Below, one piece after another: positions 10,038-18,788 of a stretch of 64,000 bases of DNA. Source of the stretch: Rhodocyclales bacterium GT-UBC (GTDB lineage Bacteria > Pseudomonadota > Gammaproteobacteria > Burkholderiales > Rhodocyclaceae); assembly GCA_003583745.1 (NCBI GenBank), contig QXPY01000004.1:186001-250000 (forward strand). Reading direction: 5' to 3'. Below the pieces are notes generated by a model, which saw nothing but the letters and a program-made list of their open reading frames with translations, did not search any database and was not told the DNA's origin. Every line of letters starts with the position of its first letter. Position 1 is the stretch's first letter. Position numbers and translations under genes: made by a program.

Positions 10038-10537
10038 ACGGGGCGATCATGCCGCAGGTCCGTCCGGTCGATCTGTACGATCTGGCGCAGGCCGAACGCT
10101 GGCTCGAACTGCTCGACCATTACGCCCAGGACCCGATGGGCGGTGGCGACGGTTTGTCCGATTTTGCCAAGCTCAATCTGGTGGCCAGCATCCGCGAAGT
10201 GCCGGGCTATCACGGTGCGATCGCCTGGCTCGATGGCAAGGCGGTCGGACTGGTCAATTGCTTCGCCGGCTTTTCCACCTTCGCCGCCAAGCCCCTGCTC
10301 AATATCCACGATATCGTCGTCTATGCCGAAGTGCGCGGCCGGGGCATCGGCCAGGCGCTGCTCGCCTGGGTCGAACAGCGGGCGCGCGACCTGGGCTGCT
10401 GCAAGCTGACGCTGGAGGTGCTCTCCAACAACGCGCGGGCGATGGCTTCCTACGAACAGGCCGGTTTCGCGCCCTACGTGCTCGACCCGCAGGCCGGGCA
10501 CGCACTGTTCATGCAGAAGTATCTGGAGGAGGTCTGA
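10034..10537 (+). CDS. GNAT-family N-acetyltransferase
   Basis: A 167-residue single-domain GNAT enzyme. The acetyl-CoA pyrophosphate-binding loop is visible as [11 protein letters not shown] (motif A, about residues 97-107), followed by the motif B pattern [19 protein letters not shown]. The acceptor substrate is unknown. The ATG at 10034 overlaps the ubiD stop (ATGA); an earlier in-frame ATG at 10016 and a later one at 10049 are possible. It probably rides in the ubiA-ubiD operon without being part of the pathway. Confidence 0.85.
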   Translation: MNGAIMPQVRPVDLYDLAQAERWLELLDHYAQDPMGGGDGLSDFAKLNLVASIREVPGYHGAIAWLDGKAVGLVNCFAGFSTFAAKPLLNIHDIVVYAEVRGRGIGQALLAWVEQRARDLGCCKLTLEVLSNNARAMASYEQAGFAPYVLDPQAGHALFMQKYLEEV

Positions 10538-10538
10538 A

Positions 10539-10946
10539 ATGGCCGAGCCGCAGCCGGTACCCGACCTGCAAGGGGTCCGCCCCTCGCTGGTGCAACTGAC
10601 TCACCTGATCTACGGCCTGCATGCCTGCGCCGTGCTGGTCGGCGTCACCTCGGCGGCGACCATCGCCGGCGGCTTCGTGTTCGGCCTGCCCTCGTTGATC
10701 GCCGTCTGCCTGAATTACCTCAAGCGCGGCGACGTCCAGGGCACCTGGCTGGAAAGCCATTTCCGCTGGCAAATCCGCACCTTCTGGTTCACCGCGTTGT
10801 GGCTGGTGGTCTATGGTTTCCTGCTCATCACCTTCATCGGCATTCCGTTGGCCTTGCTGCTGATCGCGATGCTCGGGCTGTGGGTGATCTACCGCGTGGT
10901 GCGCGGCTGGACGGCGCTGGCCGGGGTGCGACCGATCGACTTCTAG
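10539..10946 (+). CDS. DUF4870-like small inner-membrane protein
   Basis: A 135-residue protein with three hydrophobic segments (about 30-60, 85-105 and 106-125) and the SHFRWQIRTFWFT motif typical of DUF4870-type membrane proteins. The function is unknown. It follows the GNAT gene by 1 bp. Its last codons, ending VRPIDF, occur again at 13101-13193 next to alkA, which shows that something was inserted or duplicated immediately downstream. Confidence 0.8.
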   Translation: MAEPQPVPDLQGVRPSLVQLTHLIYGLHACAVLVGVTSAATIAGGFVFGLPSLIAVCLNYLKRGDVQGTWLESHFRWQIRTFWFTALWLVVYGFLLITFIGIPLALLLIAMLGLWVIYRVVRGWTALAGVRPIDF

Positions 10947-11250
10947 CCATTCAGCAATTTTTGGCCGATGGGCTGTGGGCTTACTGCCACGGAATTGACT
11001 CCGGCCAAGTGGAGGCAATTCGCACCCGGCCGTATTTGTCGCGGTAGATTTCCTCCCTTGCTGGGCCGAGGACGAGGGCGATTTGGAGACCGTAGATCCG
11101 GGGCGGCGGGTACGTGCTTTCGCTGGCAGTGGGTTGTGTTGCAGTATTGCGACCGGCCGGATACCTGAAGGTCGTTATGGTGTACTTCGTTGATGAGGAA
11201 GTGGGGCAATTTTCTGTAGCCGCAATAGGGCTGCACCGGATGGCAGGCGC
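10947..11250. other. Intergenic stretch, 304 bp, at the left edge of an inserted cassette
   Basis: No convincing gene is seen. The first 90 bases read as an open stretch resembling an NTF2/SnoaL-like N-terminus but reach a stop at once. This is the left junction of the low-GC ankyrin cassette that appears to have been inserted after the upstream membrane-protein gene. Confidence 0.4.
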
Positions 11251-12036
11251 TCAGCGTTTGCCGCCAGCACCATTCGGTAGCGATTCGAAAAGCGTAGCCA
11301 TTTCGGAATCACCCGTCTGACGCGCCAAGCTATGGGCCGTGGCACCGCGCCGGTTCGCTATGTCGGAATGAGCTCCTTGTTGGAGAAGGAATGCCACCAG
11401 TTCCCGGTTTCGTGCCGCGACTGCCAGCATGAGTGCCGTGGAGCCGGGGGTTGCTTGGGCATCGATCGGAACCCCGGCAGCGAGTAATTTTGCTGCCAGT
11501 TCCAATTGCATCGGCTTGATTGCCGGAGCATTTGCAAGCCTGGCAATGGCAAGTTGATGCAATGTCGTAATTCCGCCGTCGGCAGTATGCCTGGGATCTG
11601 CTCCCTTCGTCAGCAGCAGGCGCGCCACGTCGAACTTGGCCATGCTCAGGGCCGTCATCAATGGCGTATTACCACCACTATTCATTGGTTTGTCTGGATG
11701 AGCTCCTCCTTCCAGAAGCAAGTGTACTTGCTCAAGATCGCCCGACATGGCACTGATGGCGAGAGGGCTGGTTCCCTGGACGCAGACATTAGGATTTTCC
11801 CCTGCAGCCAGCAAATGTTTCAACTGTTGGTGGCGGTCCCGGCCCATAGCATAAATAATCCGTGGCGAACCTTGCAGGAATTTTTCCATGTCGGCTACCG
11901 AACCTGGGTCGAAGCCAGTCGGTAAATCTGCCTCAGGGCAGCGTTCCCGTTCAATCGGTTTGATTGGAGTGGCTGCCAAAATAGCTGGGGCGATTAATAG
12001 CATGAGAGCGGTGACAATTTGGCGTGGCAGCATCAT
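11251..12036 (-). CDS. Exported ankyrin-repeat protein, possible immunity protein
   Basis: A 261-residue protein with an N-terminal signal peptide (MMLPRQIVTALMLLIAPA, with AxA-like cleavage near residue 20), so it is probably periplasmic. It carries about five ankyrin repeats (roughly residues 60-250), with repeat cores such as TPLMTALSMAKFDVARLLL and STALMLAVAARNRELVAFLL. The start at 12036 forms an ATGA overlap with the stop of the upstream hypothetical gene, so the two are co-translated. Periplasmic ankyrin proteins are often immunity partners of secreted toxins; that role is inferred from arrangement only. GC is visibly lower than in the flanking genes. Confidence 0.75.
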   Translation of the reverse strand: MMLPRQIVTALMLLIAPAILAATPIKPIERERCPEADLPTGFDPGSVADMEKFLQGSPRIIYAMGRDRHQQLKHLLAAGENPNVCVQGTSPLAISAMSGDLEQVHLLLEGGAHPDKPMNSGGNTPLMTALSMAKFDVARLLLTKGADPRHTADGGITTLHQLAIARLANAPAIKPMQLELAAKLLAAGVPIDAQATPGSTALMLAVAARNRELVAFLLQQGAHSDIANRRGATAHSLARQTGDSEMATLFESLPNGAGGKR

Positions 12037-12914
12037 TGTCGACCTTCTGTAGTGTAGCGGTTGATGGCCTCGGTTATCAGTTTCTGCATTTCCACGTATT
12101 TCTCTTGGCTGAGGAGATCTTGGGTCTGAGCCCATTCCAGTTCGTCAAGAATACCCAGCTCATACAGCTTTTGCGCTTTGAGTTTGAGTGCAATTTTGCC
12201 GCTAGTGGACGCGTTTTCTGGATCAAGTGCCCCCAGGCCCAAATCAACAATTGGCCCGAGTACCCGGGGCGCCGCCATACCGCGCGCCGCCCGCACACCG
12301 GCCCGTGCCTTCTCCAACGCGGTGGCAGCTTCCTTGCTTGTGGCGGCTGCCCGTGCGTCGTCGGTTTTCAAGTACTGCCCCAGTCTGGAGTTGGAATAGA
12401 TGGGGGCTGGCGGGGCAGGCAGGGTCGATGCCCGCGCGCCGAGCACCTTGGCGTAAGGCCCCCAGTTGTCGCGCTTCATCATGTCCTTAACCGTACTCTC
12501 CAGCCATTTTTCTTTACTACCGGTGAATCCGCCGGTGGCGAGTCCTGCGCCGAGTGCCAGGGATTTCTCGCCCGCCTTCAAGCCCACTAGAGTCTGGCCG
12601 AGCGGCCGAAATTGTGGGTGCTTCTGTAGGGCGATATAGGTTTTGATGTCGCTCCGCTCCAGTTCCTTCATCACGGCATCGAAGGCCCTGGGTTTGTTAT
12701 GGCGCAGGTAGTCGATGTAATCCAAATAGTCGTTGAGCTTGGGGATGCGCTTCTGGATTTCCTTGATTGCGGAAGTGATCGCGTTGTGGTCGAGCGGAAC
12801 CCGCTTCTGCTCATCGCGTTTGAATCCGCCGTTTGTAAGGTTCTCGACGACCCCGGGGTGATCGGTGTATTCGATCCGGCCATCGGGACGAACTATGCGA
12901 TAAAGATCGGCCAT
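12033..12914 (-). CDS. Hypothetical protein, candidate secreted effector
   Basis: A 293-residue protein with no family I can name. There is no signal peptide. The N-terminus YRIVRPDGRIEYTDHPG resembles a DUF4124-like segment, the middle has a Gly-rich stretch (GAGLATGGFTG, about 150) and an Ala-rich helical stretch (about 195-225), and the C-terminus is helical and charged. It is coupled by an ATGA overlap to the exported ankyrin gene. The pair is lower in GC than its surroundings and sits in an insertion, the arrangement seen for effector-immunity cargo. Enzymatic activity is unknown. Confidence 0.6.
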   Translation of the reverse strand: MADLYRIVRPDGRIEYTDHPGVVENLTNGGFKRDEQKRVPLDHNAITSAIKEIQKRIPKLNDYLDYIDYLRHNKPRAFDAVMKELERSDIKTYIALQKHPQFRPLGQTLVGLKAGEKSLALGAGLATGGFTGSKEKWLESTVKDMMKRDNWGPYAKVLGARASTLPAPPAPIYSNSRLGQYLKTDDARAAATSKEAATALEKARAGVRAARGMAAPRVLGPIVDLGLGALDPENASTSGKIALKLKAQKLYELGILDELEWAQTQDLLSQEKYVEMQKLITEAINRYTTEGRQ

Positions 12915-13100
12915 AAGGCGCTATGTACTTTCAAGGGTAAATTGTTGCAATTGGAGATATTTTATTGGCATATTTCCGGTGCGCAAATGCATTATGCGAA
13001 AGACCTCTTGTAAATATCGTGTGTCGGCTATGCGCTAGGCATCTTTACACGCTCGCTGAACTTGTGAGGTGCCAGTGCCAAGTGTTCCACCAGATCTTTT

Positions 13101-13193
13101 GGCATCACCGTGATCTGTATCCCGTTTGCCTTGCTGCTGGTCGTGGTGCGCGGCTGGCCGGCGCTGGCTGGGGTGCGACCGATCGACTTCTAG
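13101..13193 (+). pseudogene. Duplicated 3' end of the DUF4870-like gene
   Basis: Read in frame this encodes a stretch ending RGWPALAGVRPIDF plus stop, almost identical to the end of the intact gene at 10539-10946 (ending RGWTALAGVRPIDF), with a short internal deletion. It has no start or 5' part. Its TAG lies in a CTAG that also supplies the stop codon of the convergent alkA gene, so this copy probably marks the ancestral junction between the membrane-protein gene and alkA. Confidence 0.8.
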
Positions 13194-14101
13194 GCCGGCA
13201 TTGCCCAGAGATGGGCGCCGACCAGGGCCCGCCAGGGTGCAAAGGGTTCCAGCCAGCGCTGGGCGGCCTTTTCGTTGATAGTCTCGGCGCTGCCGAGCAG
13301 GATCTGCAATTTGCGCCGTACCGCCGCATCGCCATGCAGCGAGCCGTCCAGCCAGCCAAAACCGCGCAATAAGCCGTAATTGATCGTCCACGGCCCGATA
13401 CCGCGGACCCGCAGCAGGCTGGCGCGGATGGCTTCGGCCGGCAGCGCTTGCACCGGATACTGCAGCCAGGCGTCGAGCGGCAGCGTGCCAGCCAGCACGG
13501 CGTGGCTCAAGGCCAGCAGCGTCGCCGCCTTGGCTTGCGAAAAGCCGGCCTGGTGCAGGTCGGTCTCGCTGCAGGCGGCGATGGCGGCGGCATCCGGATA
13601 ACACCACAGGCCGTCACGGTGCGGCAGGCCGGCCAGGCGAATCAGCTTGCGCCGGATGCTAACCGCCGCCTGGACGCTGATCTGCTGGCCGGTGATCGCC
13701 CAGCTCAAGGCTTCGAAAGGTGTCGCGGTAAGCGGTACGCGCAAGCCTGGCCGGGCGGCGATCAGCCGACCGAGCAGCGGGTGCTGGCGATGGGCGGCTT
13801 CGAAGGCCTCGATGGGCTGTTCCAGTCCGAGCATGCGACGCACCAGGCTGGCCAGGGCGGCGTGGTCGCCGGCCTGCGGCTCGCCATCCAGGCTCAGGCT
13901 GGCTTCGACCCGGCCGCTGGCAAAGCGCAGGAGCAGGCAGGCCGGTTGTCCGCGCCAGATCAGGCCTTTGTGCAGCGTATCGCTGCCGACCCGTTCGGCG
14001 ACTTCCTCCTTGTCGCGGCGGTGAAAGGCGAGCACATCTTCCGGGCGATAGCGCTCGGGCAGTTCGATTTGGCAGGCTATGGAGGACGAAGAGGTGTTCA
14101 T
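13190..14101 (-). CDS. alkA: DNA-3-methyladenine glycosylase II (AlkA-like)
   Basis: A 303-residue HhH-GPD glycosylase that removes alkylated purines. The hairpin is seen as LLRVRGIGPWTINYGLLRG (about residues 232-250), and the catalytic aspartate is probably in HGDAAVRRKL just after it. An N-terminal AlkA_N-like domain precedes (about 1-120). It is the last gene of an ada-alkB-alkA operon, 4 bp after alkB, which fits Ada-controlled induction by alkylation damage. Confidence 0.88.
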   Translation of the reverse strand: MNTSSSSIACQIELPERYRPEDVLAFHRRDKEEVAERVGSDTLHKGLIWRGQPACLLLRFASGRVEASLSLDGEPQAGDHAALASLVRRMLGLEQPIEAFEAAHRQHPLLGRLIAARPGLRVPLTATPFEALSWAITGQQISVQAAVSIRRKLIRLAGLPHRDGLWCYPDAAAIAACSETDLHQAGFSQAKAATLLALSHAVLAGTLPLDAWLQYPVQALPAEAIRASLLRVRGIGPWTINYGLLRGFGWLDGSLHGDAAVRRKLQILLGSAETINEKAAQRWLEPFAPWRALVGAHLWAMPA

Positions 14102-14105
14102 CGCT

Positions 14106-14759
14106 TCACGCCGCCTGGCGCAGTGTCAGGTTGATGCGCTGTTCGCCGAACAGCGCCTGGTGACCGGGCTTGAGCGCTGCCACGCCGTGAAAGCGCAGGC
14201 GGTCCGGGCCGCCCCAGACCAGCACGTCGCCGTGTTCGAGCAGGATGCGCTCGGTCGGGGCGCCGCGCTGCAGGCCGCCGAGCAGGAAGGTGGCGGGCAG
14301 GCCGAGCGAGACGGAGACGATGGGGGCGGCGAGGTCGCGTTCGTCCTTGTCCTGGTGCAGCGCCATCTTGGCGCCCGGCAGGTAGCGGTTGATCAGGCAG
14401 GCATCCGGCCTGAAGTCAGGAAAGCCGGCATCGGCAGCGGCATCGATGGCCAGGGCGCGCCATTCGGGCGGCAGGGCCGGCCACGGGCGGTCGCTTTCCG
14501 GGTCGGTCGCGGCGTAGCGGTAGCCGTGGCGGTCGGTGACCCAGCCGTAGGGGCCGCAATTGCTCATCGCCACCGACATCCGGTAGCCGCCCGGCGTCTG
14601 CATCTGGCGAAAGGGCGCCTGGGCAAGGAGCGCGGGCAGTTGCCGGGCGATGTGCTCGGCCAGGGACGCGGCCCGGCCGCGCAACAGCACGGTGCCCGGG
14701 CCGAGTCGGGTGGTGCTGGGTGGGGCAGGTGGCAAGCCGGCAAAGAGGTCGCCGTTCAT
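14106..14759 (-). CDS. alkB: Alpha-ketoglutarate-dependent DNA dioxygenase AlkB
   Basis: A 217-residue Fe(II)/2-oxoglutarate oxygenase that reverses 1-methyladenine and 3-methylcytosine by oxidative demethylation. The iron ligands are visible: HxD in ALHQDKDE and the distal His in RFHGVAALKPG. The 2-oxoglutarate-binding arginines lie in RINLTLRQA at the C-terminus. The substrate-binding PYGWVTDRHGYRY segment is also typical. The start ATG at 14759 overlaps the ada stop (ATGA). Confidence 0.95.
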   Translation of the reverse strand: MNGDLFAGLPPAPPSTTRLGPGTVLLRGRAASLAEHIARQLPALLAQAPFRQMQTPGGYRMSVAMSNCGPYGWVTDRHGYRYAATDPESDRPWPALPPEWRALAIDAAADAGFPDFRPDACLINRYLPGAKMALHQDKDERDLAAPIVSVSLGLPATFLLGGLQRGAPTERILLEHGDVLVWGGPDRLRFHGVAALKPGHQALFGEQRINLTLRQAA

Positions 14760-15850
14760 GTCGCTTCGTCCGGCGCCGCTTCGTTGTCGAGCAGGGCGCG
14801 TTTGCGTTCGAGACCCCAGCGATAGCCGGAGAGGCTGCCGTCGCTGCGCACGACGCGATGGCAGGGTACGGCGACGGCCAGTGGATTGGCGGCACAGGCG
14901 CTGGCCACGGCGCGGACTGCCCGTGGCTGGCCGAGGCGCTCGGCCAACTGGCTGTAGCTCAGGGTCTGGCCGGGCGGAATCTGCCGCAGGGCCTGCCAGA
15001 CGCGCTGTTGGAAAAGCGTGCCGCGCAGGTCGAGCGGCAGTTCGAAGCGGCTGCCCGGCGTGTCGACCAGGGCGACGACGGCGGCCAGGGTCTTCGCCAG
15101 CTCGGCCTCGCCGGGTAGCAGACGGGCATTGGGAAAGCGTTGCCGCAGCTCTTCGCCCAATTGCGTTGCGTCGTCGCCGAGCAGGATGGCGCACAGGCCG
15201 CGGCTGCTTTGTGCCGCCAGCACCTGGCCGAGCCGGCAGGGAGCACAGGCGTAGCGGATCTGTTCGCCGCGTCCGCCGGCGCGGAAGTCGCCCGGTTTCA
15301 TGCCGAGAATGGCATCGGCCTCGCTGTAGAAGCGGCTGTCGGCGTTGTAGCCGGCGGCGTAGATGGCATCGGCGATGCCGGCCGGGGCGTCGCCATCGGC
15401 CAATGGCGCCAGCTGCCGGCGCATGCGTTCGGCGCGTTGGGCGTGGACGTAAGCGTGCGGCGTCAGGCCGGTGACCGCCTTGAACTGGCGGTGCAGGTGC
15501 CAGGCGCTGAGGCCGGCGTGGCGGGCTAGCTCGTCGAGGCTGGGGGCGTGTTCGGCGGCGGCTATGTACTGGCAGAGTTCGGCGACCCGCCGCGCCTGCT
15601 GTGCTGCCGGCGATTCGCCGTCGGGCTGGCAGCGTCGGCAGGGCCGGAAGCCGGCCTGCCGGGCTTCGCCCGGGGTGGAGAAGAAACGGATGTTTTCCGG
15701 GCGGGCCAGGCGGGATGGGCAAGTCGGGCGACAGTAGATGCCGGTGCTGGTGACGGCATAGACGAAGCGGCCGTCGGCGGCGGGGTCGCGTCCGGCCAGG
15801 GCGGGCCAGCGCGGGTCGGCGAGATTACGGGCGGCAGTGGCGGCGGGCAT
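14756..15850 (-). CDS. ada: Ada: bifunctional alkylation sensor/regulator and O6-alkylguanine transferase
   Basis: A 364-residue full-length Ada. The N-terminal zinc domain has Cys40 and Cys44 (TGIYCRPTCPSR) and Cys71 and Cys74 (CRRC), matching the four ligands of E. coli Ada; the first accepts methyl from phosphotriesters and switches the protein to an activator. An AraC-type HTH follows (about 85-180), then the C-terminal methyltransferase with VPCHRVVR as the active-site Cys. It is first in the operon with alkB and alkA and probably autoactivates it. The ATG at 15850 gives the expected N-terminus; the frame is open further upstream but without family similarity. Confidence 0.94.
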   Translation of the reverse strand: MPAATAARNLADPRWPALAGRDPAADGRFVYAVTSTGIYCRPTCPSRLARPENIRFFSTPGEARQAGFRPCRRCQPDGESPAAQQARRVAELCQYIAAAEHAPSLDELARHAGLSAWHLHRQFKAVTGLTPHAYVHAQRAERMRRQLAPLADGDAPAGIADAIYAAGYNADSRFYSEADAILGMKPGDFRAGGRGEQIRYACAPCRLGQVLAAQSSRGLCAILLGDDATQLGEELRQRFPNARLLPGEAELAKTLAAVVALVDTPGSRFELPLDLRGTLFQQRVWQALRQIPPGQTLSYSQLAERLGQPRAVRAVASACAANPLAVAVPCHRVVRSDGSLSGYRWGLERKRALLDNEAAPDEAT

Positions 15851-15936
15851 GGCGGTCTTTCGGGCAGTAGGATCTGCGGTCAATTTATCCTTCTCCGGGC
15901 GCGGCGGCACTCCGCGGCTTGCGGTCAAATTCCGCT

Positions 15937-16545
15937 TCAGGTGCCCATGTAGCGCCCGGTTTTGTGGTTGACCGCAATCACCAGATTGAGTGCCAGCGCC
16001 CCGATCACCGACAGGCCGACGCTGAGCGGGTCGCGAATGAACAGCGCGGCGATGACGATCAATACGTCGGCCGCCATCTGCAACTTGCCGGCCCGCCAGC
16101 CGCGGGTGTTCTGCAGGTGGATGACGAGAATGCCGAGGCCGCCCAGGCTGGCCCGGTGGCGAATCAGGATGAGCAGGCCGATGCCGGCCATGAAGCCGGC
16201 CATGATGGCGGCGAAGGTGCGGTCGAGCTGGCTGAAGCTGACCAGATGGGGCAGCAACTCGGCATAGAGCGAGAGCAGGCTGACCGAGAGGAAGGTTTTC
16301 AGCGTGAAGTCGCGGCCCATCTCCCGCCAGGCCAGAATGTAGAAGGGCAGGTTGATGACGAAAAGGACCGGGCCGAAGGGCAGGTGCCACAGGTAATGGA
16401 TCAGGAAGGCGATGCCGACCGTGCCGCCGGTGAGCAGGCCGGCTTCGCGGAAGAGCAGGACGGCGAAGGCGACGACCAGGGGGGCAACGAGCAGGGCCTG
16501 GGCGTCTTCGAAGCGGGTGTGGCGGCTGACGGTCGGGGTGTTCAT
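15937..16545 (-). CDS. YitT-family membrane protein
   Basis: A 202-residue polytopic protein with about five to six hydrophobic helices and the YitT/DUF161 signature GLLTGGTVGIAFLIHYLW (about residues 35-52) and SLGGLGILVIHLQ (about 133-145). The biochemical function of the family is not established. It lies 87 bp upstream of ada in the same direction, with its own apparent gap, so co-transcription with the repair genes is uncertain. Confidence 0.8.
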   Translation of the reverse strand: MNTPTVSRHTRFEDAQALLVAPLVVAFAVLLFREAGLLTGGTVGIAFLIHYLWHLPFGPVLFVINLPFYILAWREMGRDFTLKTFLSVSLLSLYAELLPHLVSFSQLDRTFAAIMAGFMAGIGLLILIRHRASLGGLGILVIHLQNTRGWRAGKLQMAADVLIVIAALFIRDPLSVGLSVIGALALNLVIAVNHKTGRYMGT

Positions 16546-16560
16546 GCGGTGATTCGGGAC

Positions 16561-17280
16561 TTAGTAGTATTGGCGGATGGTCTGCAGCGAGATGCCGTAG
16601 CAGTGCTGCAGTTGTTCGTCGCTGTAGCGGTGCTCGCTGCCGGCCGGGCAGGCGGTGCGGGCCAGGCAGGTGAATGTGCAGCGCGATGCCGGCTGCTTGC
16701 GCCAGGCGACGCAGCGGCCGAGATCGAAGCCGCTGGCGCTGACTGCGCCGGCCGGGCAGGCCGACTGGCAGGGGCGCGCTGCGCAGTCCGGGCAAGGGCT
16801 TTGCGACGCGTGGCGCGGTGTCGGCATGAAGCGCGTATCGGCCAGCAAGACGGCCCGGTAGGCCGACCAGCTGCCCCATTCGCGATCGACGCCGACCATG
16901 AAGGGCGAGGGCTGGTGCCAGCCGGCCAGTTCGCCGAGCTGCTGCAGGCGCAGCGGCGAGTCGCCGGGATAGAGCAGGCGGTAGCGGTTGTCCGGCAGCG
17001 TTGCGGCAAACCACTGGGCGAGCGTGCGCCGGGTGTAATCGTCGATCGGATCGGCGCTGGCGATGCCGGATGCCTTGACGCATTGCCACAGCAGGCGGCC
17101 GCCATGGCCGATCAGGATCAGTTGCCGGTAAGCGCTGATATCACCGAGACCGGCCAGCAGTTCGGCCGGCAAGGCGGCCAACTCAAAGACGGCCTGGCGG
17201 TTGAGGCCGGCGGCATCGAGCTGGGCGGCCGGGAAGGCCTGAGGCGTGTCGGAAAAACCGGTCATGCGGCGCTCATTCAT
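16561..17280 (-). CDS. 4Fe-4S ferredoxin-like protein
   Basis: A 239-residue protein whose C-terminal third contains a CxxCxxxxCxxxCP iron-sulphur motif (CPDCAARPCQSACPAGA, about 160-176) and further cysteines (RCVAWRK, RCTFTCLARTACPAG). The arrangement recalls the ferredoxin part of epoxyqueuosine-reductase-like proteins, but the cobalamin-binding part is not evident, so the function is open. The ATG at 17280 overlaps the end of dacB by 8 bases; an alternative ATG lies at 17265. Confidence 0.65.
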   Translation of the reverse strand: MNERRMTGFSDTPQAFPAAQLDAAGLNRQAVFELAALPAELLAGLGDISAYRQLILIGHGGRLLWQCVKASGIASADPIDDYTRRTLAQWFAATLPDNRYRLLYPGDSPLRLQQLGELAGWHQPSPFMVGVDREWGSWSAYRAVLLADTRFMPTPRHASQSPCPDCAARPCQSACPAGAVSASGFDLGRCVAWRKQPASRCTFTCLARTACPAGSEHRYSDEQLQHCYGISLQTIRQYY

Positions 17281-18724
17281 TTTCGAGCAGCGGCTTGCTT
17301 TCGCCGACCCGACGCTGGGCCACCCAGACCAGCAGCGCATCGATGGCGGCCGCGCCGGCCTGGGCGCGTGGGTGGTTGATCAGGAAAGTGACGGCGTAGC
17401 GCCGGCCCTGGGCGTCGAGGGCGTAACCGGCTGCGGTCTTGACGCCATCGAGCGTGCCGGTCTTGATGTGGGCGCGGCCGGTGGCATCGGAGGCGGCGAG
17501 GCGTTTCTTCATCGTGCCGTCGATGCCGACGATCGGCATGCTGGAGACGAATTCGGGCATCACCGGGTTTTTCCAGGCATCGAGCAGCAGGCGGTTGAGG
17601 CTGCCGGCACTGATCCGTTCGCGGCGCGACAGGCCGGAGCCGTTTTCCAGCACCAGTTCGGGAAAGCGCAGGCCGCGTCCGTTCAGCCAGTCGGCAACGC
17701 GCTGCTGGGCACGTTCGGCGGTGGCCGGGGCGTTGTCGTTGCCGAGGGTGAGGAAAACCTGGCGGGCCATCACGTTGTTGCTGAACTTGTTGATGTCGCG
17801 CACGGCATCGGCCAAGGGCGGCGATTCGTGCTGGGCGAGCAGCTTGCTGCCGAGCGGCACGCCGCCGCCGCGCACCTGCCCGTTCAGGCTGCCGCCCAGT
17901 TCGCTCCACAGGGCGCGGATCAGGCCGCTGGCCTGGGCATCGGCCGGCAGCGGCGCGAGGTTGAGCGAGCGTTCGCCGCACAGCGGGCTGTAGCTGCCGG
18001 TGAATTCGAGACGGTTGCCGTTGTTCTCGGGGATCAGACGGACGTTGATCAGCTCCTTCCAGTCGCTGCTGCAGCCGCCTTCACCGTTGCGCAGCCGGTT
18101 GTCGATGCGCAGGCCGTCGCTTGGCGTTTCGGCGAGCAGGCGCGGCTGGCCGTTGTCCGGCAGCAGCGTGAAGCGCAGGGCGCGGAAGTTGATCAGCAGG
18201 GCGTCGGGGCCGACGTTGTACGGGCGCATCGGCTTGTCGTCGAAGGCGCCGGGGTCGATGGCGGGGACGTTGAAAGCGGTACGGTCGAGGACGATGTCGC
18301 CATAGATCTGGCGAATGCCGCGTACCCGCAACTGGCGCAGCAGGCCGGAGAGGTGTTCGATGGCGAAGCGCGGGTCGCCGCTGCCCTTGAGGTAGAGATT
18401 GCCGTTGAGCACGCCGTCGCTGGCAGCCGACTCGACCCAGGCGGTGGTCTTCCAGGTGTAGGCGGGGCCGAGCAGGTCGAGCGCGGCATAGGTGGTGAGC
18501 AGTTTCATCACCGAAGCCGGGTTCATGGCAGCTTGGGCGTTGTGGGCGACCAGCGGCGTGGCGACATCGACCGGCTGGACCACGACGGCGACGCTGGCGG
18601 CGGGAATCTGTACCGCCTTGAGTGCTCTCAGGACGCTCGGCGGCAGGCCATCGGCGAGCGCGGGCTGGCTGAGCGTGGCGATCAGCAGGGGAAGCAGACG
18701 GGCGAGGCGTTGGGTAAGCGGCAT
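17273..18724 (-). CDS. dacB: D-alanyl-D-alanine carboxypeptidase/endopeptidase (PBP4-type)
   Basis: A 483-residue periplasmic penicillin-binding protein of the S13 family that trims peptidoglycan cross-links. It has a signal peptide (residues 1-24, ending QPALA) and the three active-site motifs: SVMK (Ser71-Lys74), SNN in NKFSNNVMA, and KTG in HIKTGTLDG. The spacing and length are normal for PBP4. It is probably co-transcribed with the overlapping Fe-S protein gene downstream. Confidence 0.93.
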   Translation of the reverse strand: MPLTQRLARLLPLLIATLSQPALADGLPPSVLRALKAVQIPAASVAVVVQPVDVATPLVAHNAQAAMNPASVMKLLTTYAALDLLGPAYTWKTTAWVESAASDGVLNGNLYLKGSGDPRFAIEHLSGLLRQLRVRGIRQIYGDIVLDRTAFNVPAIDPGAFDDKPMRPYNVGPDALLINFRALRFTLLPDNGQPRLLAETPSDGLRIDNRLRNGEGGCSSDWKELINVRLIPENNGNRLEFTGSYSPLCGERSLNLAPLPADAQASGLIRALWSELGGSLNGQVRGGGVPLGSKLLAQHESPPLADAVRDINKFSNNVMARQVFLTLGNDNAPATAERAQQRVADWLNGRGLRFPELVLENGSGLSRRERISAGSLNRLLLDAWKNPVMPEFVSSMPIVGIDGTMKKRLAASDATGRAHIKTGTLDGVKTAAGYALDAQGRRYAVTFLINHPRAQAGAAAIDALLVWVAQRRVGESKPLLENE

Positions 18725-18726
18725 GA

Positions 18727-18757
18727 AATGAAAAATGGGAGACCGGAGCCTCCCATT
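18727..18757 (-). terminator. Rho-independent terminator after the chemoreceptor gene
   Basis: On the minus strand an 8-bp stem (AATGGGAG/CTCCCATT, loop of 8) is followed by a T-rich tail. It lies between the end of the chemoreceptor gene and the start of dacB, and would separate the two transcripts. Confidence 0.7.
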
Positions 18758-18788
18758 CTAATGGCCCACTTCCGGGGCGGCAGCGAAA

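Noticed and set aside
10950..11090. NTF2/SnoaL-like coding fragment after the membrane-protein gene
   Set aside because: About 36 codons resemble such an N-terminus, but the frame stops and no continuation was found in other frames.
15851..17089. Upstream extension of the Ada reading frame
   Set aside because: It is YitT and Fe-S protein DNA read out of frame; the true Ada N-terminus starts at 15850.
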